Assembly: GCA_963840565.1 (NCBI GenBank)
Contig: CAWIZH010000005.1
Coordinates: 1-64,000 of the forward strand
From: VRUE01 sp963840565
Lineage (GTDB): Bacteria; Actinomycetota; Thermoleophilia; Solirubrobacterales; 70-9
Direction of reading: 5' to 3'
DNA: 64,000 nt
The notes below the pieces were generated by a model. The model did not search any database. It had not been told where the DNA came from and was given only the letters and a program-made list of their open reading frames with translations. Below are positions 49,201-56,457 of the stretch, one piece after another. Position 1 is the stretch's first letter; the number at the start of each line of letters is the position of its first letter. A program made the translations under genes and the position numbers.

Positions 49201-49700
49201 TCGATATCGCCACCCGGTTCGGGACCAACCTGGCCCGGGGCCGCAAACGGGCCAAGCTCTCCCAGGAAGAGCTGGCCGTCCGCGCCTCCCTCCACCGCAC
49301 GGCGGTAGGCCAGCTTGAGCGCGGCGAACGAGTCGCCCGCGTGGACACCCTCGTAAAGCTCGCCGGCTCCCTCGACCTTCCTCCGGGCGAATTGCTCGAC
49401 GGGATGGGCTGGACCCGGGCGGAACGCGAGTCGGGCAGTTCACGGAGCGGGGTGGGAGCTGATGGCGGACTGCTTGCTCGTCGCCGCGCCGAGTCGCGCG
49501 GGGAAAAAGAGACCAAATCGACAAAGCCAAATCAACGTCAAAAACGAAAGACAAAGAAGAAGCCAAAGAATCGAAGCCAAAAAGGCAAGCAAGAAAAGCC
49601 AAAAGCCAAGAAGCAAGAAGAGAAGGCCTCAAAAGCAACAACCCAACAGCCCGACACACTACGCACCCTCCGGTGCCGTGCCTGGGCCGCAGTTTTCTGA
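49197..49700 (+). CDS. XRE regulator with long Lys-rich tail
   Basis: A 167-residue protein. Residues about 8-65 are a helix-turn-helix (KRAKLSQEELAVRASLHRTAVGQLERGERVARVDTL in parts). Residues about 100-150 are a low-complexity Lys/Gln/Glu tail (KTKKKPKNRSQKGKQEK, KPKAKKQEEKASK) encoded by a locally A-rich tract that stands out from the GC-rich surroundings. The tail may bind nucleic acid non-specifically or result from repeat expansion. It is a likely master regulator of the element. Confidence 0.75.
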   Translation: MIDIATRFGTNLARGRKRAKLSQEELAVRASLHRTAVGQLERGERVARVDTLVKLAGSLDLPPGELLDGMGWTRAERESGSSRSGVGADGGLLARRRAESRGEKETKSTKPNQRQKRKTKKKPKNRSQKGKQEKPKAKKQEEKASKATTQQPDTLRTLRCRAWAAVF

Positions 49701-49771
49701 TCCCAAACGTCAGGAAGGCTCGAGCGTGAGGGCGCTGGCGACTCCGGCCGTGCCTCCGGCGGCCGATTGTG

Positions 49772-49788
49772 GCACGGCTCCGCCGTGC
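49772..49788 (+). terminator. 7-bp hairpin after the XRE gene
   Basis: GCACGGC-TCC-GCCGTGC lies 72 nt after the XRE stop within a 184-nt gap that holds no gene. A possible terminator before the excisionase/integrase genes. Confidence 0.5.
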
Positions 49789-49884
49789 GGAGGCCGCCTG
49801 TGTGGAGGCCCGGCGGGAGCCTTGACCTTCGGTCTTCGCGGGAACTTGTGGATCAACCAGAGCCCCTTCCGGCACCTATGGGGC

Positions 49885-50079
49885 ATGGAGAGAAATGCCC
49901 CACCAGTCGCCTTCTTTACCGAGCGCAGTCTTGCCGCCTATCTCGCGGTCTCAGACCGCACGATCCGTAACTGGATCAAAAGAGGTGAGCTGCCCTCTTA
50001 CAAGCTCGGCGCGGCGAGGCGGATCGACCCCGCCGACGTAGACGCCTTCCTCGCCCAGCGAAGGGACGAGCTGGCATGA
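49885..50079 (+). CDS. Excisionase-like helix-turn-helix protein
   Basis: A 64-residue MerR/HTH_17-type protein: AFFTERSLAAYLAVSDRTIRNWIKRGELPSYKLGAARRI followed by DVDAFLAQRRDEL (quoted in parts). Such proteins bind att arms and direct tyrosine recombinases toward excision. Its stop overlaps the integrase start by 4 nt (ATGA). ATG 49885 is the start nearest the domain. Confidence 0.82.
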   Translation: MERNAPPVAFFTERSLAAYLAVSDRTIRNWIKRGELPSYKLGAARRIDPADVDAFLAQRRDELA

Positions 50080-51185
50080 GACATCACGAGGCCCCGACCA
50101 AGCGCCGCAACCCCTCCGGGGAGATCGTTTGGATGGCGCGCTACACAGGCCGAGACGGCAAGCGCCGCGTCGCCAAGCCGCGCTGGAACGGCGGCAAGGG
50201 CACCTTCGACCTGAAGCGGGAAGCCCAGCGGGCGATCGACGAGGCCTACGGCCTCTCAGACCGCCCCGACACCTTGGGGGAGTACTTCGCCACCTGGCCA
50301 ACCCATCACCCTCGTTCAGAACGGACCAACGCCACCAACGAGCACCGCATCGGCCGCGTCCTCGAGGTAGAGGTCGAGGGCATCCCGCTCAAGCAATGGC
50401 CAATGCGCGAGCTACGTCGACGACACGCTCTTTCCTTGGTCGACCACATGCTGCGAGTCCAGGGCCGAGCCACCACCGGGGTCGTCGGCATCCTGCGCTC
50501 GCTCTCAGCGATGGCCGAGGACGCGATCACAGACGAAGTGGCCAACCTCAACCCCTTTAAGGGAGTCCGGGTCAGAGCCAACGACCCACGAGCCAAAAAG
50601 AAGCGACGGCCCATCCGCGTCTTCAGCTTCGAGCAGATGCACGCCTTCGCCAAGGCGGCAGGGCGATACGAGGCGATGGTTCGCGTCTTCACTGACACCG
50701 GCATGAGGCTGGGAGAGGTGCTTCCCCTTCGGGTCGAAGACTTCGACGGCGAGACCCTGAAGGTCTGCCGCACCGCCCACGAGGGCATAGTCCTCGACGG
50801 CACCAAGACCGACCACGGTGAGCACGACGCGGGGAGGACCATCCCGGTTCCAGCGACCCTCGCCTGGATGATCGAAGCCCAGATGCGCCTCAACGGCGAG
50901 GACTGCGAGCTTCTCTTCACGACCCCAACCGGCCGCATGTGGCGAGAGCGCAACTTCTACCGCGACCTCTGGAAACCAACCCAGCAAGCCTCCGGCCTAG
51001 ACATCCGCCCCCACGAGTGCCGCCATAGCTACGTCACCCACCTCCGCGCCGCCGGCATCAATGACGCCGATCTAGCCGAGATCGCCGGCCACCGCGTCGA
51101 GACCATGCTGGCGCGTTATACCCACGCGGTGGGGAAGAGCTACGACTCGATTCGGGTGGCAATCGATATGGACAAGCTGGCTTAG
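50076..51185 (+). CDS. Tyrosine recombinase (integrase)
   Basis: A 369-residue site-specific recombinase. The N terminus (about 1-60) resembles an arm-binding domain, about 65-165 is the SAM-like core-binding domain, and the catalytic domain follows. All catalytic residues are visible: Arg211 (GMRLGEVL), Lys244 (GTKTDHG), His313 and Arg316 (HECRHSYV), His339 (AGHR) and nucleophile Tyr348 (LARYTHAV). It lies 1.7 kb inside the tRNA-proximal end, the usual position for an enzyme that integrated this element into tRNA-Glu. Confidence 0.95.
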   Translation: MRHHEAPTKRRNPSGEIVWMARYTGRDGKRRVAKPRWNGGKGTFDLKREAQRAIDEAYGLSDRPDTLGEYFATWPTHHPRSERTNATNEHRIGRVLEVEVEGIPLKQWPMRELRRRHALSLVDHMLRVQGRATTGVVGILRSLSAMAEDAITDEVANLNPFKGVRVRANDPRAKKKRRPIRVFSFEQMHAFAKAAGRYEAMVRVFTDTGMRLGEVLPLRVEDFDGETLKVCRTAHEGIVLDGTKTDHGEHDAGRTIPVPATLAWMIEAQMRLNGEDCELLFTTPTGRMWRERNFYRDLWKPTQQASGLDIRPHECRHSYVTHLRAAGINDADLAEIAGHRVETMLARYTHAVGKSYDSIRVAIDMDKLA

Positions 51186-51312
51186 CTGAGAACCCGGCCT
51201 TTAATTCACCTTTTTCTGTCCGCTTGCACGTGCATTCTCTCACCCGTCGGCGGGTTCATCTGTCGGCTTCAGTGATGCAAGAACCGAGGCGGCGCAAGAC
51301 AAAAGCTTTCTT

Positions 51313-51381
51313 CGATCGGGGTTCATTGAAACCTCGATCGGTATGCCCCGCGGTCCCCGGAGCTGACCCGGGAACCGCGGG
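51313..51381. terminator. Two adjacent hairpins between convergent genes
   Basis: The first has 11-nt arms (51313-51323 and 51330-51340) with one mismatch around CATTGA. The second has 14-nt arms (51347-51360 and 51368-51381) with one mismatch. They sit between the integrase (plus) and the minus-strand operon, so bidirectional termination is likely. Confidence 0.65.
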
Positions 51382-51388
51382 AGCAGAG

Positions 51389-51598
51389 CTATGCCGCCAA
51401 TACCTCGACTTGCGCTGGCACAACCTCAATGAACCACAAAGGAGGGGACACGTTCGTTTCCTCTCCGTGGGACGGCAGCACCTCGCCCGCTTCACACCAG
51501 ACGGTGAACCCAGCCGGTTCACCAAAATGTCCGACGAGCGCATACCTTGCATCACGAGGCGCTCTAGCACCCCGTTCATAGCGGACAATGGTCATCAT
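51389..51598 (-). CDS. Small YjzC-like protein
   Basis: A 69-residue protein: TIVRYERGARAPRDARYALVG, then HFGEPAGFTVWCEAGEVLP. This resembles the short YjzC-type fold in which a Gly-rich strand pair precedes a 'GE.lPP'-like turn. The start is supported by AAAGGA 2 nt before the first ATG (6 nt before a second adjacent ATG). It is the last gene on the minus strand, 124 nt after the JAMM protease gene, and may be part of that operon. The function is unknown. Confidence 0.55.
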   Translation of the reverse strand: MMTIVRYERGARAPRDARYALVGHFGEPAGFTVWCEAGEVLPSHGEETNVSPPLWFIEVVPAQVEVLAA

Positions 51599-51721
51599 TG
51601 TCCTTTCGTTTGACCTTACGAACACGCCCTCCGGCCAGCTGACCAAAGGGGCTATCTTGATCCGCAAGTAGCGGATCAGTATGGATTCTCCGAAGCGGCT
51701 CGGACAGATCGTCAATGACCA

Positions 51722-52207
51722 CTAGTCGTCCTCCCCGAAGTCACGGAGGAGTGTCCGCGTGACACTGAGTCGCCGTTGGCTGTAGCGGTGTGGTGCGAGT
51801 TGCCAATCTCCGGGCTTGCCGTGGAGAATCAGAAGTAGAGGGTGCGGCAATCGCGCCTCGCGGCAGCGGGCAATCGCGCGAGCAGTCTGGCGGTCGAGCC
51901 GGCTTGGCTTACCCGGTCCGTTTGGGTGTGAGTGCCAGTCGCCAAGATAGGTGAGCAGCCGGCCACTCCGCTCGTACGCGCTCGCGAGTTCGGTGTCCTG
52001 CCAGGTCCCATCGGGCTCGAAGCGGTGGCGAGCATGACGAGCCTTCGGGCCAGGGCCAATTTGAGTCGTGATGCGGATCGGCTCGCGCCGCGACGGATAG
52101 CGGTAGCCGAGCAAGATGCCACCGGACTCAAGCGGAAATCGCCGCTCGGCCTCGGATTCAATCTCGCTAAGAACCGAGTTCGCAATCTCGACGGGTGCCG
52201 CTCTCAC
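51722..52207 (-). CDS. JAMM/MPN metalloprotease (deubiquitinase-like)
   Basis: A 161-residue protein with the complete JAMM zinc motif: Glu27 (PLESGG), His92 and His94 in DWHSHP, Ser102 and Asp105 in PSRLD, with the canonical six residues between HxHP and Ser. Such enzymes cut isopeptide bonds to ubiquitin-like proteins or process their precursors; Cap3 of type II CBASS and prokaryotic RadC/Rpn11-like proteins are relatives. The start overlaps the E2-E1 gene stop by 4 nt. In this operon it would remove what the E2-E1 protein attaches. Confidence 0.9.
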   Translation of the reverse strand: MRAAPVEIANSVLSEIESEAERRFPLESGGILLGYRYPSRREPIRITTQIGPGPKARHARHRFEPDGTWQDTELASAYERSGRLLTYLGDWHSHPNGPGKPSRLDRQTARAIARCREARLPHPLLLILHGKPGDWQLAPHRYSQRRLSVTRTLLRDFGEDD

Positions 52208-53919
52208 GCTGATTCACCTCCGCATATTGGGCACTCAGGGAGGGCCAGGATCGGGTGAGTGCTCCAGCGTGGCGGCTCCAGCCGCGTGTCCATTTCACAC
52301 ACAAAGGCGACCGAACCGCTGTCGTCTGGCGTCTCCGCGAGGGTCGAGGCGGCGACCCGTGCCGCTTGGGCCACGATGGGTATGAGGTCGAAACCGGAGG
52401 CTGTGTAGGTAAGCGAGCTGCAGCCCTGTGGCTGGACGGTCAGTGGCTCGTCGAGACCGGGTAGGGGTATTGAGCCGTCGTCGATTGCCGTCTGTAGACA
52501 CATCCAGCAGCCACCAGACCCCGGCACGATCCGCGCTACCAATCCGCCGCGGGCGCCCTCGGTGGCAGAGACGTAGAGCTGTGTAAGCCCTTGTTCGCTC
52601 GCGCTTGCGGAGAGTGCCTGCTGGACGCCTATCTCCGCGGTGGCGTCGATCAACAAATCACTATCGGCGAGAAAGCTCGCGATCTGGTCAATTTCGGACT
52701 CCTCGCGGGCGACGGGAGAAATTGCCGAATTTCCAATCAACATTGGAAACGGTTCAAAGCTCGTGTAGGGGTACTCCATATGGATGTGGTTGGCAAGAAA
52801 TGCGACCTTTGGCGCGCCCACTGCGGTGATTCCGGCCGGCCAGCGGACTCCATTGCCGACTTCGACTTCGTCGAAGTCCAGGCCACGTAGCTGACCTAGA
52901 CCTGCACGTGCCAACTCAAGTGCCAATGGGCCACCGAGGGCGCCGAGTCCAGCGAGTGACACCCGTCGCTTGCCCAGCCTGACGTAATCTGGCAATCGGC
53001 GCTCCAGGTCGGCGCGACCGAGGCGTTCGCCTTTAATCAGGTAGATCCCGCGCTGGCCGTTGTCAGCCTCGAATTGCACCGCGAAGAGCCAGGAGTCCTC
53101 GTAGATTCCTTGACCTACCTCCTCGGAGAAGACACCAGCGGAGACGGCGATAGTGCCGTCGGCGACCCGGTGTCTGGGCGGCGAACCAAACCCGCTTCGG
53201 GCGGCATCTATGGCAGCCACGAGGGCTGCCGGAGTGTTCTCGGCCGGTAGGCGCTCCAGGCGGGCCCAGCGAAAGGGGATTTCCATCCCCGAGAAGCGCT
53301 GAAGCACTGTCTCCTCCGCTCGTGCCAGCTTCTTTGTCTTGCGCGACGAACGCTTTTCCACAAGCTCGGCTATGGCGCCGCGCAGGCGGATTCCAGCTGC
53401 TCCAAAGGTCGTGATTCGGCCGGAGCCAAACTTTGCGTCGGCGGGTAGACCGCGCATCTGTTCGGGCACAAAAACAGCAGCTCCGCCTCCACCGGCCGGA
53501 AAATAGGACGAAAAGGGCTCGCCCTGGGGCGCCTCGGCCTCGCGCATCACCTCCTCATCGGCTTCGAGCAAGGCCAGTAGATAGGGCACCTTTTCGGCGA
53601 CAAGCCAGCTTCCATCGAAGCTGGGCTTCCAGGCTCGTGTTGATCGGTCGAGTAGGCAGAGGTTCCCTGCGTAGGGGTTCTGGTGGCGCTCCAGGGTTAG
53701 TCCTGGGGCGATGACCTCCGGCCGGACGAATGGGTAGAGATCGGGATAGCGCAGTTCGAGCTCAACCGCGTTGCCTTGGTAGTCAATTGAGCCGCGCAGG
53801 ACGACTCGTCCCTGCTCGGCAAGTAGCTCCTCATCGAGTTCAAAGCTGAGGCCGCGCCGCGCAAACTGCTCCAGCTCGTATTCGAGCCGGCCCGGATAGC
53901 GCTCTGGCCAAGTTTGCAT
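52204..53919 (-). CDS. E2-E1 fusion (ubiquitin-like conjugating and activating enzyme)
   Basis: A 571-residue two-domain enzyme. Residues about 1-150 are E2-like: RYPDLYPFVRPEV, then His79 and NLCLL with candidate catalytic Cys88. Residues about 315-571 are a ThiF/E1 adenylation domain: GLGALGG (324-330), Asp348/Asp350, Asn356, Arg359, Lys371 and Asp425 (LLIDATAE) match the ATP and Mg residues. Cys500 in PQGCSSLTY is the likely E1 thioester cysteine. Cys471/474 and Cys563/566 form a zinc site. The middle (160-310) is a linker domain I do not recognise. The layout matches Cap2 of type II CBASS, but no CD-NTase gene is adjacent. Its start is 22 nt after a proline-rich peptide gene. Confidence 0.9.
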   Translation of the reverse strand: MQTWPERYPGRLEYELEQFARRGLSFELDEELLAEQGRVVLRGSIDYQGNAVELELRYPDLYPFVRPEVIAPGLTLERHQNPYAGNLCLLDRSTRAWKPSFDGSWLVAEKVPYLLALLEADEEVMREAEAPQGEPFSSYFPAGGGGAAVFVPEQMRGLPADAKFGSGRITTFGAAGIRLRGAIAELVEKRSSRKTKKLARAEETVLQRFSGMEIPFRWARLERLPAENTPAALVAAIDAARSGFGSPPRHRVADGTIAVSAGVFSEEVGQGIYEDSWLFAVQFEADNGQRGIYLIKGERLGRADLERRLPDYVRLGKRRVSLAGLGALGGPLALELARAGLGQLRGLDFDEVEVGNGVRWPAGITAVGAPKVAFLANHIHMEYPYTSFEPFPMLIGNSAISPVAREESEIDQIASFLADSDLLIDATAEIGVQQALSASASEQGLTQLYVSATEGARGGLVARIVPGSGGCWMCLQTAIDDGSIPLPGLDEPLTVQPQGCSSLTYTASGFDLIPIVAQAARVAASTLAETPDDSGSVAFVCEMDTRLEPPRWSTHPILALPECPICGGESA

Positions 53920-53941
53920 CGGCGCGGCCCCCGTCTATTCG

Positions 53942-54133
53942 TTAGCCAACTGGCCGGTGATGTGGCGGATGTGGCGGATCTGGTGGCCCGGGCGGCGGCT
54001 TTGGCGGCTCGGGTGGTTTGGGTGGTTTAGGCGGCTTGGGGGGCTTGGGTGGCTTGCCGTGCTCCTTGTCCTTGTCCCCTTGATCGCCCACGGGCCCAGC
54101 AGGACCCTTAGGATTGTCTCTCGAATCAGGCAT
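53942..54133 (-). CDS. Proline-rich small peptide ending in glycine
   Basis: A 63-residue peptide. An acidic and basic N-terminal third (MPDSRDNPKGPAGPVGDQG, KDKEHGK) is followed by KPP repeats and PPGPPDPPHPPHH, and the last residues are RPVG. It is the first gene of the E2-E1/JAMM operon, where related systems encode the ubiquitin-like modifier. It has no beta-grasp fold, but its C-terminal Gly is what an E1 adenylates. It could be the modifier, a target, or an adaptor. As a pure repeat it could also be non-coding, but the frame is conserved to a stop next to the E2-E1 start. Confidence 0.6.
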   Translation of the reverse strand: MPDSRDNPKGPAGPVGDQGDKDKEHGKPPKPPKPPKPPKPPEPPKPPPGPPDPPHPPHHRPVG

Positions 54134-54190
54134 CAGAACTCACTTTCGACTCTGTATGCGGCTAGGACCTTCTGGCCGTTTGCCATAATC

Positions 54191-54208
54191 TGTCATAAGG
54201 ATACGACA
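54191..54208. promoter_or_regulatory. Imperfect dyad in the divergent promoter
   Basis: TGTCATA-AGGA-TACGACA (6 of 7 arm positions match) lies in the 85-nt gap between the ubiquitin-like operon (minus) and the Xre/RES operon (plus). It is a candidate binding site for the Xre antitoxin and could link the control of both operons. Confidence 0.45.
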
Positions 54209-54218
54209 TGATAACGAC

Positions 54219-54992
54219 ATGGCTGCACTAGCCCCATTCCTAGAGGACAACCCCGCCGCAAATAGCGCCGATCTCTCCCACCTCGACTGGGAGCCTGCCG
54301 GTGGCTTCGAAGTTGCCGAGGCCGGAGATGCGTCGGAGGGGCCTGGGCCTCAGACAATCGAAGAGGAAATCGCTGAGGTCAGTCTTCGGCTGGCGGCCCA
54401 GCCCCAGATCGATGAAGACGTGCTGATTTTCGTCGACCGTCTTGCCGACGAACTAATTGATGTTCCCGCCGCGGCGCTGATCCGTGTCGACCCCTATTTC
54501 CTTTTGGCTGCACAGCGGGCGACGATTGGCTCGTTGCGAGTGCTCGATGCTCCCGATCCCCTCGCTGCCCGCGATCAGCTGCGAATCAGGCTCGAGCAGT
54601 TGCGCCAGGTATATCGTGACCTCGCCGAGGGCAAAGTCGTATACGACTCGCGCTCCCCGAAGGAGGTTGCGGCCTGGCTGGCAGAGGTCCTCGACGTGCC
54701 CCAGGCGCGACTTGCCGAACTCACCGGTGTGAGCGCTCGCACCTTCCAGCGCTGGGTTTCGCGCAGTGACAAGGTGGTGCCTGACGGCGAGGACGCTCGG
54801 CGTCTTTTCGTGATCGCGGCTGCAGCCAACCACCTTCGCCATGCTCTTACTGGCCCCGGCGTCGTCAGCTGGTTCGAGCGCTCCAACACACAGCTCGAAG
54901 GTCGCCGCCCGCTCGACTTGCTCGATAACCCCGAAGAAGCCGGCCGTCTCGCGACTCTCGCCGCTAGTACGCGCTCGCACACCGCCTCTTAG
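54219..54992 (+). CDS. Xre/MbcA/ParS-family antitoxin
   Basis: A 257-residue protein. The second half holds a helix-turn-helix (VAAWLAEVLDVPQARLAELTGVSARTFQRWVS in parts) and a C-terminal toxin-binding domain (GVVSWFERSNTQLEGRRPLDLLDNPEEAGRL), as in RES-associated antitoxins. The N-terminal ~110 residues are an extra acidic region. Its stop is 2 nt before the RES toxin start. Confidence 0.85.
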   Translation: MAALAPFLEDNPAANSADLSHLDWEPAGGFEVAEAGDASEGPGPQTIEEEIAEVSLRLAAQPQIDEDVLIFVDRLADELIDVPAAALIRVDPYFLLAAQRATIGSLRVLDAPDPLAARDQLRIRLEQLRQVYRDLAEGKVVYDSRSPKEVAAWLAEVLDVPQARLAELTGVSARTFQRWVSRSDKVVPDGEDARRLFVIAAAANHLRHALTGPGVVSWFERSNTQLEGRRPLDLLDNPEEAGRLATLAASTRSHTAS

Positions 54993-54994
54993 CG

Positions 54995-55603
54995 GTGAGG
55001 GAGGCGGTCGCCTACCGGATTGCCGGCTGGGATACGCCCCTGCGGGTTAACTCAAACCGCACTGCGGGTCGGTTCAACGAACGGGGTTCGCCTGCCACGC
55101 AGTACCTCAGTCTGCATCCGCTTGGACCTTGGGCCGAGTACCTGCGCACCGAAGACCTCCGCGATCCCAGTGAGCTAGCTGAGCGACGGCTGAGAATTTG
55201 GGCTCTGCGCGTAGCGCTTGAAGATTCGCAGCGGATTGACTTCTCCACGGCTGCTGACTTCGGCGTCGATGACCCCGAAGACTTGATTAACGACAATCAC
55301 GGCGCCTGCCGGTCCCTTGCTGATCGCCTACGCGCCGACCCACGCGCGCCGCGAACTCTGATCGTCCCAAGCGCAGCGCTCCCGGGGACCGACAACGTTG
55401 TCATATTTGGAGAGCGTGTGCAGATCCCCTACTCGTGGACGCCGATTTCCGCCGTTGACATTCCGGCCTGCGTGATCGCCGAGCGTAGTCAGCCGCCCCC
55501 AAAGATTCCCTCGCTTGTTCGCTACCGTGGCGAACCACATCCTGCGTTTGATGCTTGGCGCGCAGGGCGCTCCTACCGCTTTCCTGACCTTGCGCGTCCG
55601 TAG
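54995..55603 (+). CDS. RES-domain toxin
   Basis: A 202-residue protein. The RES core is visible: YRIAGWDTPL with the conserved Arg, AGRFNERGSPATQYLSL, EYLRTEDL and LIVPSAALPGTDNVVIFG with the conserved Ser. RES toxins consume NAD+ by hydrolysis or phosphorolysis. A GTG start 2 nt after the Xre stop makes a classical antitoxin-first TA operon. The full length suggests it is functional. Confidence 0.87.
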   Translation: MREAVAYRIAGWDTPLRVNSNRTAGRFNERGSPATQYLSLHPLGPWAEYLRTEDLRDPSELAERRLRIWALRVALEDSQRIDFSTAADFGVDDPEDLINDNHGACRSLADRLRADPRAPRTLIVPSAALPGTDNVVIFGERVQIPYSWTPISAVDIPACVIAERSQPPPKIPSLVRYRGEPHPAFDAWRAGRSYRFPDLARP

Positions 55604-55933
55604 CTGACTGTTGGTCCGGCGCCCTCAGCCGTTCGGGCCGCCACTGCCCTGACCTTGACTCCAGAGACTCAACGGCGACCATCGCTGACGTAGCTCACCG
55701 CGCTTCGGCCGACGCCCCGAAGCCCTATCGGCGTCGGTAGGTGAAGAGGCCCTTCGCTCGCTCGCACGGTGCCTTCGGCTACAAGGGTTGCGAGGTGCGG
55801 CTTCGGGTCGGTTGCCATCTGTGCCGGTCGTCGTGCTGTGGTCTCTTTGATCGGACTGTGTGCCGCAGCGCCATGATACGAATTGTCTGTAACTTGGTCG
55901 GCGATTCGTCGATGCTGGCTGGAAGATCTGCGC
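55604..55933. other. Intergenic, no gene recognised
   Basis: No convincing coding frame. One feature stands out: CCGACGCC (55709-55716) and GGCGTCGG (55730-55737) form an 8-bp perfect stem after the RES gene, a likely terminator. The rest may be remnant DNA. Confidence 0.6.
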
Positions 55934-56221
55934 ATGAGGAAAGTGAACATCAGAATTGGCCCGGTCGCCTTCGACCACGCTGACTATGACGCTGAGAACG
56001 ACGTGCTCTACTTGCATGTCGGTGAGCCCAGGGAGGCAGAGGGCGAGGAGACGCCCGAGGGCCACGTCCTTCGCTTCGAGCCTGGCACTCAGCGCATCGT
56101 CGGTCTGATCGTCCTGGGCGCTCAAGCGATCCTTGATCGCGACGGCGAAATGCGCATCACGATTCCGGGGTCGGTCAAGGCGAGCGCCGACGACCTTGCG
56201 CCGGCCCTCGCGGCTGTCTAG
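55934..56221 (+). CDS. DUF2283 protein
   Basis: A 95-residue protein with the DUF2283 pattern: DHADYDAENDVLYLHVGEP, then HVLRFEPGTQRIVGLIVLGA. ATG 55934 is chosen because the fold begins directly after it. DUF2283 proteins are often next to DUF4258 toxins, but none is here. The last 71 nt, including the stop, are duplicated at 59272-59342 as a fragment. Confidence 0.82.
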   Translation: MRKVNIRIGPVAFDHADYDAENDVLYLHVGEPREAEGEETPEGHVLRFEPGTQRIVGLIVLGAQAILDRDGEMRITIPGSVKASADDLAPALAAV

Positions 56222-56265
56222 CGTCGAAGCGCTTGACCTTCGGTCGACACGACCGCACCGGACAA

Positions 56266-56335
56266 GTCGCATATCTGTCACACAATCGCCGTAAGGCCGC
56301 TCGCCATGCGGACGCCTCTCAGCCTTTCAAGCTGG
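56266..56335 (+). repeat. Decayed copy of the right element end
   Basis: Ungapped comparison with 58734-58803 gives 55 identical positions out of 70, by hand count. It includes the arm-like GTCGCAT..GTCACA, CGCTC-CCATGCGG and CCTTTCAAGC from the tRNA anticodon loop. The position, just after the DUF2283 gene and before a gene unrelated to the left part, suggests an older right end. Confidence 0.65.
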
Positions 56336-56457
56336 GCGACAGCGGCCCCTTGAGAGAACGGCGACGACAGGAGGCAGGGCCACCGAGCCTCCGCATGCTG
56401 GCAGTGAAAGAAGGGGTATCACGCACATTCCTCGTGTAAATAAGGAAGAATGCAGGC

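Noticed and set aside
51256..51588. 110-codon minus-strand frame over the small YjzC-like gene
   Set aside because: Different frame, no ribosome site, Arg/Cys-rich, and crosses the two terminator hairpins.
51722..53919. E2-E1 plus JAMM as a complete type II CBASS locus
   Set aside because: No CD-NTase or effector gene lies in the operon or elsewhere in the element. The five nucleotidyltransferases in the window are small MNT-type proteins paired with TA partners.
53942..54133. Proline-rich peptide as a beta-grasp ubiquitin homologue
   Set aside because: The sequence is KPP/PPK repeats with no hydrophobic core, so a ubiquitin fold is not possible. Only the terminal Gly and gene position suggest a related role.
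55741..55983. 80-codon plus-strand frame before the DUF2283 gene
   Set aside because: Cys/Arg-rich without any pattern and overlaps the supported DUF2283 start.
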